Positions 1 through 11,541 of a stretch of 64,000 nt of DNA are shown piece by piece. The DNA is taken from positions 2,292,104 to 2,356,103 of the forward strand of contig SCFE01000027.1 of NCBI GenBank assembly GCA_004352715.1, in the 5' to 3' direction. This stretch comes from Hofstenia miamia. Its lineage: Eukaryota; Xenacoelomorpha; Acoela. Under the pieces are notes generated by a model. That model had not been told where the DNA came from, did no database searches, and saw nothing but the letters and a program-made list of their open reading frames with translations. Made by a program: the position numbers and the translations under genes. Position 1 is the stretch's first letter, and every line of letters starts with the position of its first letter.

Positions 1-534
1 CAAAGTAAAATAACAAAGTTGAAGAAAGAGATTAGTCAGTTAAATCTCACGTATTAGAAAAATAATGCTAAAATGTAGTGGGATTGAAAACAAAAAATCT
101 CCAATAGAATTTCTGATTTGTTAATTGCTGACATAGTATATTTTAAATTTATTTATAAGTACACATTTGATATTCATAATTTATAAGATATCGAATGCAA
201 TAAATCAGTAACTCTATTTTTCGAAACTTCGAGAAAGCAATATTTTATCAGAATCGATAGGACCCGTTAGGGTAAGTAAGTATATTGTTAAAATGTCTTT
301 CAAGACAAATGAAATTAACTATATAGTCTACCAAAATTATTGATTTTTTCAGTGATATAACATACCTTAAAATCTACAATTGCTAAATAATGGATTTGTT
401 GGGCTTTGTTTAATTTACAAGCAAGCAAAAATTATTGACAATGCTTGATAATAATAAAGAAATTTAATGAAGTGTTTACTAATTTATACGTGAAGAAAAT
501 ATACTAGTGAATTCGATGTGATTGCTTATAGTAC

Positions 535-539
<5 letters not shown>

Positions 540-577
<38 letters not shown>

Positions 578-592
578 ATATATATATATATA
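540..592. repeat. (TA)n microsatellite
   Basis: Two nearly pure TA runs separated by a short AAACA interruption. The tract lies directly downstream of the stop codon of the minus-strand pLGIC ectodomain gene. The rest of positions 1-605 is AT-rich sequence in which I see no membrane-segment exon or other gene. Confidence 0.95.
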
Positions 593-605
593 TTTAAACG
601 TATAT

Positions 606-848
606 CTAAGGATTTAAAATGAATCTAGGCCATCTTCTTAAGATTGAACATGACGCACTAAAATAGGGTTCCAATGACGAAGTTACAGTGTTTTCACGAT
701 AATCTGATTCACTGTCCATGTACTGAAGGAGAACAAAACCAGGGCATGTGGTAGCTGAAAATGAACAAACACAGCTAGATCGAAATTCGTCAGACGAAAA
801 CTCAATCTCATCGTTCCCTCTTCTGGATTGAACAATGATTGGTAAGTT
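606..848 (-). CDS. pLGIC ectodomain gene, last exon with stop
   Basis: The acceptor is CTTATTTAG just above 848 and the exon runs 80 codons to TAG at 606-608. It opens NLPIIVQSRR, continuing the YPFDEQ of the previous exon, and closes with EPYFSASCSILRRWPRFILNP. The closing motif resembles the RRxPLFxxN segment that leads into membrane helix 1 of channel subunits. Here it ends in a stop. Five cysteines occur in the exon (SSCVCSFSATTC and SASC), which is unusual for this region. Confidence 0.65.
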   Translation of the reverse strand, partial: NLPIIVQSRRGNDEIEFSSDEFRSSCVCSFSATTCPGFVLLQYMDSESDYRENTVTSSLEPYFSASCSILRRWPRFILNP

Positions 849-3800
849 CTAAATAAGCGGTAATTTGAGAAAACCCTGTTTATTAAGTCAATTGTATATT
901 GATACAGTTTTTCACATTATCATACAAATGATTCATGAAATAACATACCTGTTCATCGAATGGATATAATGATAAATTTGGGATGAAGAAAAATGTACCG
1001 ACTAAGTGAAACCTAAGTAACGTCATATTCACACCATGTTTTCCTGTACACAGTGTGAATACGCTAGAAGATGACCTAGGTTGCCCACACATATTTGTGA
1101 CTGAAAGCTGCGGATTCCAATAGTCGTTCCACTTGATGTTCTCAACATCCTAAATTATAGTTGTACCACTGTAAATATTAACTTTCAAGGCAGGAATTTT
1201 TTGTATTGAGATCAGATAAAAATTTTTCTTAATAAATTCTAATAGGAACCTAAGGAATAATAAACTTCAAAGTAATATATATTTATTATATATATATTTA
1301 TTATCATTCATATATAATACGAAATTCAATGCAAAAACAAACACCATAAATGGTACTCAATTCATTGGGAGTGAAAAATACATTCCAAATGACAATGGAC
1401 TGTTAATGAAATGTTATCTAGATTATGAAATTTTGCCGTGCCGTAGCCCAAGAAAAGAAAACTGTCTTTAAAAATAAGTAATCGAATAAAATTTTAACAC
1501 ATAAATGTCCCAAATAGAATATAATTTAACAAAATACATATTTTCCAAGTAAATGAAAATAATCGATGAAAGATTACTTGAGGGAGGGGGTTTGGCCTCA
1601 ACTTTCAAGGCACACCCACTTCTACTGCGGATGGCTTATCAATTTAAGATTCTTACGTCTGAATTAAGCTCGTCTAAAGCTGACTCATGCCATCGTGCTT
1701 CAATTATCACATCTGCATCGAATGTCTGCTTCGCAAAGTCAACGTTGCGCACCTCTCTTGTGGAAATATTTAGCTCTACTCCAACCTAAACATTCCTTTG
1801 CATGAATGTTATTCATCATTTCAACCCACATTGAATGGGGATATTGTTTTTAAATGCTGCCTAGTTTTAGAAACATTTGATTGTTAATTATATAGCACAT
1901 AGTTAAAAGCAGTCTTATAAAATCGTGATCATAATTCACTGGGCACCGTAAACCTACTAAATTTCTCGTTTGCGCGTATGTACTTACATATATGTAGGCG
2001 TAAATTGTACAGGAAATCACCCTCAAACTGAAAGACACTTGCAACACCCATCTGTTTGGTATTTGGCTGATGTGCATGCTGCAAAGGTGGACATAAGAAT
2101 ATTATTGGGCTAGCTACTAATTTGTTTGAACAGTTTTCATGCTGTCTTAGATGTATTTGTACAACATATTTAGTGTCCATGTCAGTTATCTTTAGTCTTT
2201 TCCAATTTTCAGGATTGACAGTCAATTTGCTAGATTATTCAGGCCAGAAAGCTAAAGTTATGATAGTGGTTAATATATCCAGTAGTACTTCCTAAACAAT
2301 GGTAGCACTTAATAAAATTAAATAAAAACTGATCCTAAGAAACTTAGCATTTATATGTTCAAAATTAAAAAAAATTACTTTAATTATTACTTAGATCACA
2401 TTTTTAATATGACCAATTATATTGTTCTGAGTTTTTGTATTATGCTTTTTTGGTGTTCTATTTCATTAACCAATTTATCTTATTAGTAAATGAAGATCTA
2501 CTTCTTACAATTATTCAACCCCATTTTGTTACTGTCCTTGTTCAGCAGGGAAATCATTTTTGTAGAGCATTTTATTATAATTACAACAAAAAAATAGGTG
2601 AGAGTTACATCTTCATTCCTGTGTGAAACATATAGTGTACAATACAGTAAGAGGTCAAGTTTTAATGAGTGAAACAAATGGTTTATGCAATATATTTGAC
2701 AACTCTAAAAACTAAACTTGGTACTAACAGAAATCTTATTTAAAAATGAGAACACCATCTGAGAATTCAAGTCTATGTTTGCTCTATCTATGCTATCCCT
2801 TTGCATGAATTCATTTAATTCCCGGAGAGGCTGAGATTGTAACAAACAAGAAACCTCATCAAATTATCAATGTAAGCGAAGTGATTTTTTAATTTCTGTT
2901 AAAACCTTGAGGCATAAAACAGTAGTAAAAAACTGAAAACATTTGTCCGATATTCGATACTCACATGTATTATTTTCAGTACGTATTAGGTAGAAAATCG
3001 TTTACCATCATTAGTTAAAAATTTTAATTTTGTTTTCTTAATAAAAATGTACAAAGGACATGATATTTCTACATATTAATTATAAAGCATTGCTTATTTA
3101 CCTAAATATTATTATAACTTCAAAATTCTTTTGTTTTTACAAATGTGATTAATACTTATAATAATTAAAAAATATAAAGTATACCTCATGATTATCAAAT
3201 ATGGAATATTGGCTACAAATTGTAATTTACGTGGTTATATTGCATTATTGCAGCTTATTTGGCTCGAAGTAACTTAAAAAATGAAGACAAATGGTATGCA
3301 TAAATTTATATGTGCACGTTCATTTACAGTTGACAATATGCTTTCATGCAACTGTAATTTTAATATTTACGAAATATGGATTTAAACATTAACTTGATTA
3401 AATCTGCTAAGTGCAAACATCAAAAATAATTTAAAAAATGGTACATTCCTCGGGCAATACAGTTTATTACTTTTAAGAAGCATAAAAATTGCATTTGTTT
3501 AGTATGATTAAAAATGATGCTAACATGTTATCATGGTTATGTACTTAAAAGTTATTTGTAATAATTACGTCCTTACAACCCTCGCTTTACTAAAATAGTA
3601 TATTTATGATAGATTGATGTATTTCTAAATAATGAATTTCAAAAAATAATGCTAAATATAAATGCTAAAATATCTTAAAAAATGTGATTGATAGCATAAT
3701 TAATGGAAACCGATCACCTTTACTATTAAAGAAGCAATTTATATTAATTTCAATTTTCCAAGGGAAACTGGTTGCGTAAGTTTGCATGAGCAATCAAAGC

Positions 3801-4389
3801 AAATGTTAGTACAGCTGCTTCCATCAAATATTCATTGAATATTTATGAATGTCCGGTTTCAATGTACAGTGATCATAAAATTTGTCTATCTTGAAAATCC
3901 ATTTATAATATGAGGGACCCAGTGGGGTCTACAACTTCATGTGCATCAGAATCTAAACACCCTGATAACTTCATTGAAATGAAAAAAAAGTGATAATTTT
4001 TTATCCTCTAGTTAAAAATAGATTTATTCAACCTGTTTCATTCTTGCATCCATCAAATAAATTGATATTAATATGTGAAGTATTTTGCAATTTGTGTTCA
4101 GAAATGTTATTTTGGAGCTGGTTTAGCCATATATTAAATTTTTATTACAAATTTTAAACTCACGCAATGGTTCTTTTTAATTTTTATGCAATTTTCTGTA
4201 ATCGGTGACTGCCGTTGGGTGGCGACATTCAAGTGGAAATTCTGCAAAGCTGTTGTATTTGATTGAAGATTCGCTTGAAGACGGCGAAGTACATCGATTG
4301 TGTTTTCCGGCGAATGAATTACTTCAGTGCCTTGAACCATACTTTTTTCATTGAGACTTGCGTCAGAAATAGACTCTTTTAAAATAGAC
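606..4389 (-). CDS. Divergent pLGIC extracellular-domain gene, Cys-loop-less, partial at 5' end (exons 4164-4389, 1657-1785, 949-1149, 606-848)
   Basis: Four minus-strand exons join in frame at GT/AG introns, all phase 0, giving at least 265 residues. The first visible exon begins with one split-codon base, so an upstream exon with the start codon is missing. The order of motifs matches the extracellular beta-sandwich of pentameric ligand-gated channels: FDADVIIEARW, then IKWNDYWNPQ, then LYPFDEQ at the Cys-loop position, then EPYFSAS...RRWPRFILN at the strand preceding the first membrane helix. The residue that should be the first Cys-loop cysteine (seven before the P of YPFDEQ) is isoleucine. 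The frame stops immediately after RFILNP, with no GT donor between the last homologous residue and the stop, and no hydrophobic helix exons are visible downstream to position 1. It could be a soluble binding protein in the manner of mollusc acetylcholine-binding protein, or a truncated receptor pseudogene. Homology is by motif recognition only. Confidence 0.7.
949..1149 (-). CDS. pLGIC ectodomain gene, exon with WNP and YPFDEQ motifs
   Basis: This is a 67-codon exon with acceptor ATAATTTAG and donor CAG|GTATGT, phase 0 at both ends. It begins DVENIKWNDYWNPQLSVTN, matching the WxDxxLxWxP region of pLGIC ectodomains. It ends LLRFHLVGTFFF...LSLYPFDEQ, matching the G-x-F and FPFDxQ region. The first cysteine of a Cys-loop is absent. 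A conspicuous SSSS and a CGQ...LCTG pair of cysteines lie in the middle. Confidence 0.75.
1657..1785 (-). CDS. pLGIC ectodomain gene, beta1-beta2 exon
   Basis: This is a 43-codon exon with acceptor ATGTTTAG and donor GAC|GTAAGA, phase 0 at both ends. The product VGVELNIST...VRNVDFAKQTF followed by DADVIIEARW is the pattern of the first ectodomain strands: an alternating strand, a V-D pair, a TF turn, then an outer strand ending in W. It joins in frame with the next exon to give ALDELNSD-DVENIKW. Confidence 0.75.
1786..4163. other. Putative intron of the pLGIC ectodomain gene; nothing else recognised
   Basis: This 2.4-kb AT-rich stretch has GT at its 5' end (minus strand, CATTGC|GTGAGT) and AG at its 3' end. 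An additional small exon inside it cannot be excluded. I see no repeat structure, RNA gene or conserved protein segment in it. Confidence 0.4.
4164..4389 (-). CDS. Upstream exon, N-terminal extension probably of the pLGIC ectodomain gene
   Basis: A 75-codon open exon is bounded by AATTTAATTTAG and the strong donor TGC|GTGAGT. It ends in phase 0, exactly as the next exon needs. Its product is hydrophilic (ESISDASLNEKSMVQGTE...) and contains NTIDVLRRLQANLQ, a likely amphipathic helix, and one NTT glycosylation sequon. It has higher codon-like complexity than the surrounding AT-rich sequence. Assignment to the same gene rests on strand, position and phase compatibility. It could belong to a different gene. 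Confidence 0.5.
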
Positions 4390-5842
4390 CTAAATTAAAT
4401 TATTTACAGGCTAAAATAGGTATTGAAATGGAAGGTATGTGTAAATTTCCTGTATGGTTTGTGCTTAAAGAAAGTTCATATGTGAATTTTTGAAGTGTTT
4501 CTATTTAACTCATGTATTTGTATCCGCTACATTTTCTAGCAAATTGAATTTTAAAATTGGTTTTATATGAGAAGATAGAAGACAGCATTATGACATGCCT
4601 GGATGATGAGCAATTTTACGTAGCTACAATTTCTTAAATTTAATTTCAATTACTCTATTACATATGCTACCGCAGTACATACTAAACCCTGCAGAAGAAA
4701 ATAAATTTTAAGAACCAAATAAGCTTTTTGTTTTATGACATTGTAGTCATGTGTTTGTTATTTGCTGTAATACATTGTACATTGTCAAGCAGACTGATTT
4801 CTGCTCCGCAGATTGCAAAGTGTGGAGTCATTATTCTAATATTATTGGAATTACTAACTAGCTAAGGGTAAAAAATTTGAATTCCATTATTTGCCTTTGA
4901 TAATATAACAATTTTTTTTGAAAGCGAATAAGGCTTAGAGTGCTATGAAAAGCTTACTAATCAGACATTCAAATTATAAAATTCTTTAAGTTGTTCCTTC
5001 AAGATTAAGAAAACAAGTGTATGAGTTTCCAATATTTATTGATCTTGTTATCTAATCGTAATTTTGATGACAGCAATTCTAATTTTCCTGTTGTATTTTA
5101 AAAATATTTTCCTAACAAACTTAGACTTATACTATTTATTCAAGAAGATATCTTATTGAATTACTTTGAGTAAGCGTGTGAGTTACTAGTTTATGATGTT
5201 TAATCGAAAACTGCGCATAAAATTACAGTTTTAAATTGTTTCTCAAGATGTATGAATCCCGATAACTCCTCTGGATTGAATTTCAAATATAAAATTGAGA
5301 AAATTTGATTGATAACATTTCTTGAATGAAGATGAAATTTACTAGGATATGAATGCAGATATCAATACTGGAGTAGGACAGGATACTTAATTTTTTCAAA
5401 TCACACTTCAAAATATCAGTGGGAAATCGCGTAATACAAATTACCTGACTTTAGAATTAGCATAATTTTTCTAGAGTTCTATTTCAGGATAAGAGCATGT
5501 GTTCTATAAAAGCATTCAATGTAAGGAAATTACTATAACTGTAAAGTCTTTTAAATTGATTGGAAATCCTTTTTTGAGCAATTTAGTAAGATCAATTTCA
5601 TTGTAAAAACTTAGTCATCATTAATTAGCGAAATTGTGAGTGGGTTGCAATTACATATTCTTTCATATATGAATCATTTAAAATGTGATAACAAGAAGTA
5701 TTTTTTTAAATTATGTTAAATTCAATGAAATTATACTTGAGATCTACAACTCATTAATTTTAAATACAGCTTATGTAAGTATGGGAATAAAGATATGAAT
5801 AATCATAGCAGAGTGGAATGAAATGTAAAAAGAATAAAATTG
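4390..5842. other. Intergenic or upstream intronic DNA, nothing recognised
   Basis: AT-rich sequence with no long open frame, microsatellite or repeat structure that I could identify. If the ectodomain gene has further 5' exons, such as a signal peptide exon, they could lie here or further right. Confidence 0.4.
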
Positions 5843-6042
5843 GGACCCCACCCGAGGTCTTTGGGTGTACCAAAGTGCCGCCTAACCGACAGTACATGCT
5901 AGTGAGAAATTGAATGGGGAATCTACCTCACAGAACAATGCTACACCAGCACAAAGTGCATCCAATGATAAGTCAGTATGATCGATACATAGTAACCTAG
6001 GGGACCTAAACACCGACTTACTTCTGACACTGTACACCCAAA
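5843..6042. repeat. GC-richer block with short inverted arms, possible MITE
   Basis: A locally GC-richer block of about 200 bp stands out from its surroundings. It carries an 11-bp inverted pair, TTTGGGTGTAC at 5860-5870 and GTACACCCAAA at 6032-6042. No target duplication was found at the arms and no open frame lies inside. A small non-autonomous DNA transposon is the simplest reading, at low certainty. Confidence 0.3.
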
Positions 6043-6379
6043 ATTTGTCCGTGTAGATATTCTATTTAAATACAATTCTGTGAACTTAAACTTTTAACAC
6101 TTATATTTATTTAGATAAATTTCATTCGATTTATATATAACAATATTATCAGATATAAAATTTAGAATCTCTATTTTGCATATCTATTGAAATATTTTGT
6201 TTTAAAAAAAATATACACTGAACAAAAGAAAGTGTGTTAAGTGCAATATGCACGGTAATGTATTCCGTTTTATTGTCGAAAGACGCTTAACTGAGATTGA
6301 AATATTTCAATGAGTAACTTGAATAACAACACACCGTTAATCAAACAGTTTTCGTTTAATTATAAAATATATACTAATA

Positions 6380-6455
6380 AAGCGTTTGGCTTAGTGGAAG
6401 GTGTAGGCATTTCGGGTGCTCATTTCATATAATATCCAGGTTTTCGACATTTTAG
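6380..6455 (+). repeat. tRNA-like sequence (SINE head or tRNA pseudogene)
   Basis: TGGCTTAGTGG at 6387-6397 fits the RNA polymerase III A box consensus. GGTTTTCGACAT at 6439-6450 resembles a B box with one inserted base. The spacing of about 40 bases between them is tRNA-like. Acceptor-stem pairing is not convincing, so this is more likely a decayed tRNA-derived SINE than a functional tRNA. Confidence 0.35.
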
Positions 6456-8502
6456 CACAGTAATAATAATTTTCAATGGAGCAACATTTTCCCGCTTTAT
6501 TTCTTTTCAATCAAACGAGAAATTTATGATCTCAATCCATTATTTCTCATTTTGTTATTGGTTTGCCCCATGGGTTCTCCCAAGACATGGGTTCTCGCAA
6601 GAATGACATATTTATTCCATGTCTTAGAAATTCTAAAAACAACATAACCCTGTTTTTGATAATATTTTTATGCATAAATTACACTATTTCCTTTGCCCAA
6701 CCCAATTAAATTTATTTTTAGAAGCAGATTTCTTATGAATATTAAATGCATTTAATAATATATTGTGAGTCAATGATGTTAAGCGACTACCAGATGTAAA
6801 AGTTTGTGCATTTGTTATTTTTTTACTAAGTGTTTCTTTTAGTGCAATTATTTTACTCTATGATAACATATAGTGTCGTCACCACATACAAAATCGCCAA
6901 TTTTTTTGGTTGCAAAATCAGAAATTAAAATCATTGAATTTAAAGCAATTCTAAATACTTTTTCTCTGTAACAACTTTTCTTGAAGCAAATAATATTGGC
7001 TCGCCAAGGAATATTTAGATGAAATGTATTCATTAATTCACGTAATAAGACCTCAATTAACTAAGAATGTGTAACCTAAGTTGTTCTGCTAATTTTGTAT
7101 CCAAAACCATCTCAAGCAGGTAAGTTACAAAATTTCAAGGCTAGGGCAAGCCCAGGCATGATTGACAATCTCTGAAAATGCTACTGAAGATACAGATAGC
7201 TATTTCCAATATATACAATCCTCAATCGCCAATTGTATATAAATGGCTATTCTTAAATTACAGTAGAAGTAAAAAGACATTGAGAAATACCCATGAAATG
7301 ACTAAACCTTACTTATCATGACATTAAGGTATTACGCATAGAGTATAAAGTACTAAATCTCCAAAATCTTACTTTTATAATAATTAAGACCTAACAAACA
7401 TCCCATTTTAGCTTGATATGCCATCATGTGTCATCTAAGCAATGATTTCAATAGATATTGTCGCAAACAGGGTGGGATACGTATCAACCCAAATCGAGAG
7501 TCACACTTACAGGGGTCGGATTGGGTCACGGGTTATTTTTAATAGTGAAAGAACACTAACAGATTTAAAAGGCAATTTGAGAAGTCAAGCATTTGGGTTT
7601 TAAAATGCTTAAAGATTTTTGAATTATTTTTTTAGTTGTGTATTATTTTTATTGATACTTTTATGCAAAACAGTTTGCGAGTACTATACAAGCATAATGT
7701 TTCATTGGTGGGATCTGTTGTATCCGACACTACCGAAATCAGAAAAGCACTGTATATAGACTACAGCCAGTTTTTTTAAACAATCATTATTATTAGCAAT
7801 CTTAATTTCTTAATTGAATAATTTTATAACCAACAACTTGTTACAGCTGAAGTGATATTTCTGGCTAAAATGGCTAATTTTAGTGATTTTTCTAAGAAGT
7901 ATATGCATAGCTCCAAACAATTAGAGCTCATTAAAACTGAGTGCATATACCTACAGATATCACGTCAAATATGTGCAGGTAATGCACACAATTTTTTTAA
8001 TTTGTTATACAGTATTTAAAATATAAGGAATTAATTCAACAGAAATACGAGTTTAGAAATCCATACGCTCCCATCAAGGTTATGAACATTGCGTAATTGT
8101 GACTTCACATTTACACGTTAGTTCGTTATCAGTAAATGAGAAGGCGTTGATTTGGTAACGAATACCAAAGCAAAGCGTCAATCAATCTCCGGTTCCCAGA
8201 GGAAGATTGGCTTTGGAGATTTAATGAAAATAAACAGATCCTTTATTAAAAAGCAGCACATTCATTGAAAACCAATTTTCAAAATTTGCTTAACATCACT
8301 GATCAAATCAACAACTAGAATTAAGTCACATTTTAAATTCCTATAGAAAAATTTTTCCGCCTACGAATATCTGCACTACTTTAATATTTTTAGTGTTTAG
8401 CGTAGCGTCTGCCATGTTCAAGTTGTTTCAAAGGGCTACAGCTTGCAAAGTGAACACTTCATGTACATATAGTGCTTTGCAAATGGCATAATGGTAGCAG
8501 GA
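6456..8502. other. Intergenic, nothing recognised
   Basis: AT-rich sequence without a supported gene. A slightly GC-richer patch near 8160-8230 has short opposed CAATCTCC / GGAGATT words but no convincing element boundaries. Confidence 0.4.
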
Positions 8503-8550
8503 CAGAGATGGACATAGGGCGGGATGAGCAAGGCGAGTTTTGGCAGCATT
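8503..8550 (+). repeat. hAT-type terminal fragment
   Basis: CAGAGATGGACATAGGGC is the same kind of terminus as that of the MITE at 60554 (CAGAGATGGACACAGGAC). No matching right end was found, so this is a one-ended relic. Confidence 0.3.
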
Positions 8551-8991
8551 ATTGGCTAAAATTTCAGTAAATCTTGATTGAATATCACGAAGCAACAGTC
8601 AAATCAACTTAAATGTAGTAATACAATACAAATTACAAAACATGCATTCAACAATAGCATATCTTTTGCCGGTACTTTAGCTTTTAATTTTTAACATTCT
8701 CAATATTGGTGTTGAAAGGAAAAAATTGAGGAAGCTTTTTGGGAATAATCATATAACTGAGTTCAAAATGCCGTTAGTTAAACATTCGAGCCTGGCCGGG
8801 ATTTTGGCCCTAATTATAAGCCCATTTCCATCTCGTTACAGCATTAATTGCAAATCTCAAAATGATTACCAACACATCCAAAATGAGACACAGGATTGTG
8901 AACTGATGCAATGCCACAATAGTATAGCATTGGACTATTCTGTTATTTTACAAGGTTTTACTTAATAGACGAAAGTTAGGTTTCAAACTAT

Positions 8992-10221
8992 AAAAAATGG
9001 CACAAAATCAAATTTTCAAACTCAATTTACTAAAAGATGATAAGAGATAAATACATAACATTTGAATATAAAATAGACATTTGTGATGTACATCAACATT
9101 ATGAGTTAATAAGGGAGTACTTGTCCAGTATTGGAGATACACAGTTCCAAGCGACGAGGGATGGATTCCATCAAATCTTTTTGAATTATGCGCGAAATGT
9201 TTCCAGTGACTATCCTCAAAACGTTTTCTAATTCCTCAATTGTCTTTGGGTACAGCTTCTATATCTCATGCTTTCATAATCCCCCAGAGATTTTCAATAG
9301 GAGACAGGTCACTGAAGACCACTGAAGTGGTTGCACTAAATTGTCACTAAACCAAGCACGAGTTTTGTTTGAAGTATGCGCTCCTGCCCCGTCTTGTTGC
9401 AGTAGCCAACCGTCAGGGTACATTGTGTTAGCATAGGGCATGAACTCGTCTAGAATTGTGATGTATTTATCGGAGTCAACATTGTCTTTTACTACAGTAA
9501 TGTAGAAACCTTTGTGAGAAAGTGAACACTTGGTCATACGTTTTTGTGGGGTTCTACCAATTTTGCACCAGTATTTTATTGTGTTCCGATGCAGATGAAA
9601 AAGGCACTCGTCTGTAATGAAATCGTTGTTCCAGGCAAAGCCCTCCATATCTCGACAAAAAAACCAATCTTTTTCGGATGTGCTCCTGTGTTAGAAATGG
9701 AACGTTGTGTGGTTTCTTTTTGGTAAGGCCCGCACTTTTCAATCTTCTCTGGATGGTTCTTTCAGAAACTGTCGGTCAGCCCCGATCCATTAGTTGCTTT
9801 TTAATGTCTCTTGCAGAATATTCGGGATGGGCGATTGCAAGTTTAACAAGACTCTTTTGGTCGTTTCCCCAAATCTTTTTGGGTCCGCCACTTCCCCGTT
9901 TTCTTTCAAGGGTTTCACCTTCGTCTAACTTCAAATTCCGATATAAAGCTCGTTTAGACATCTGTGTTGCATTCAATAACGTCTTAAAATTTCTTTCTCC
10001 AAGTGAGTAAAGAACACGAAATGTTTCCTTTTTGTTCTTACTGCAAGCCATGACATGAAAAGAATTAATTCGATAATTTTGTTAACATGTGCATTACATT
10101 AATATAAAGCATTGCATTCGATAAATCAAAATAGATCTCTTCATGAATTAAAAAATCAGTTATATATTTGCATATAGTGGTTACTGAGAAACTCTCCTTT
10201 GAATAGTTGTGCCATTTTTTT
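8992..10221 (-). mobile_element. Tc1-like DNA transposon, decayed
   Basis: The word AAAAAATGGCACAA at 8992-9005 occurs inverted as TTGTGCCATTTTTT at 10207-10220. This gives an element of about 1.2 kb, typical for Tc1-like transposons. A broken transposase lies between them on the minus strand. The exact ends are approximate because only the inner part of the terminal repeats is recognisable. The right part is repeated after the single unknown base at 10604. Confidence 0.7.
9110..10051 (-). pseudogene. Tc1-like transposase, frameshifted
   Basis: Starting at ATG 10051, the N-terminal 91 residues (MACSKNKKETFRVLYSLGER...) form paired helix-turn-helix DNA-binding domains ending IKKQLMDRG. The reading frame then shifts. 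SERTIQRRLKSAGLTKKKPH and the catalytic part follow: an FITDE segment (first aspartate), WLLQQDGAGAHTS (second aspartate) and, in another frame, SDLSPIENLWGIM (third acidic residue, E). At least two frameshifts and a small deletion between the second and third acidic residues break it. The element is not autonomous in this copy. Confidence 0.85.
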
Positions 10222-11541
10222 GTCGCTAGGTATATTTACTCCTCGCAAATTTTAGATTTCTCATTGTTAACCCGCACTATAGAATGACAATATGAGGTAG
10301 GCGTGCACCCCGAACCCGAACCTGTCGGGATATTTACTACCCGAACCCGAAACCTCGACGTTGAATTGATGTTTTGGATCTCTGTCTAATCAAATGATCA
10401 TTAACATCAATAATTTCTAATAGAGGAAAAAGTAATTCATTGGTATTACTTAACGTCTTGGATCTTTCTCAAATCAAGCGGTGATTAATATTAGCATTTT
10501 TCTTAATAAACAATCTAATCTTTGCACCCGAACTCGACCAAACTCGAAAATCTGATACTCGAATCCCGAAATCGGGCAGGTTCAATCGGTTAGCCAATAG
10601 CATTNCTTTTTCGGATGTGCTCCTGTGTTAGAAATGGAACGTTGTGTGGTTTCTTTTTGGTAAGGCCCGCACTTTTCAATCTTCTCTGGATGGTTCTTTC
10701 AGAAACTGTCGGTCAGCCCCGATCCATTAGTTGCTTTTTAATGTCTCTTGCAGAATATTCGGGATGGGCGATTGCAAGTTTAACAAGACTCTTTTGGTCG
10801 TTTCCCCAAATCTTTTTGGGTCCGCCACTTCCCCGTTTTCTTTCAAGGGTTTCACCTTCGTCTAACTTCAAATTCCGATATAAAGCTCGTTTAGACATCT
10901 GTGTTGCATTCAATAACGTCTTAAAATTTCTTTCTCCAAGTGAGTAAAGAACACGAAATGTTTCCTTTTTGTTCTTACTGCAAGCCATGACATGAAAAGA
11001 ATTAATTCGATAATTTTGTTAACATGTGCATTACATTAATATAAAGCATTGCATTCGATAAATCAAAATAGATCTCTTCATGAATTAAAAAATCAGTTAT
11101 ATATTTGCATATAGTGGTTACTGAGAAACTCTCCTTTGAATAGTTGTGCCATTTTTTTGTCGCTAGGTATATTTACTCCTCGCAAATTTTAGATTTCTCA
11201 TTGTTAACCCGCACTATAGAATGACAATATGAGGTAGGCGTGCACCCCGAACCCGAACCTGTCGGGATATTTACTACCCGAACCCGAAACCTCGACGTTG
11301 AATTGATGTTTTGGATCTCTGTCTAATCAAATGATCATTAACATCAATAATTTCTAATAGAGGAAAAAGTAATTCATTGGTATTACTTAACGTCTTGGAT
11401 CTTTCTCAAATCAAGCGGTGATTAATATTAGCATTTTTCTTAATAAACAATCTAATCTTTGCACCCGAACTCGACCAAACTCGAAAATCTGATACTCGAA
11501 TCCCGAAATCGGGCAGGTTCAATCGGTTAGCCAATAGCATT
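9669..11541. repeat. Apparently perfect 937-bp-offset tandem repeat joined at a single N (10604)
   Basis: Sequence beginning CTTTTTCGGATGTGCTCC at 9669 recurs at 10605 or 10606, right after the lone N at 10604. The copy continues through the transposase N-terminus, the right terminal repeat and a GC-richer block of CCCGAACCCGAACC words (about 10294 and 11231). It ends at AGCCAATAGCATT. I noticed no differences between the copies. A perfect repeat meeting at an unknown base is more typical of unresolved assembly overlap than of a real duplication. Confidence 0.85.
10713..10988 (-). pseudogene. Second copy of the Tc1-like transposase N-terminus
   Basis: It encodes the same 91 residues as the segment ending at 10051, inside the repeat that follows the N at 10604. 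The catalytic domain is missing because the repeat starts downstream of it. It is probably a duplicate created by assembly. Confidence 0.8.

Noticed and set aside
1553-1789. Plus-strand 78-codon frame
   Set aside because: It is the antisense shadow of the ectodomain exon at 1657-1785, whose minus-strand product fits the pLGIC pattern and has splice borders.
1929-2225. 98-codon minus-strand frame between ectodomain exons (starts MTVNPENWKRLKITD)
   Set aside because: It overlaps another frame, shows no pLGIC motif and is not needed by the exon phases. It could hide a small exon but gives no positive evidence.
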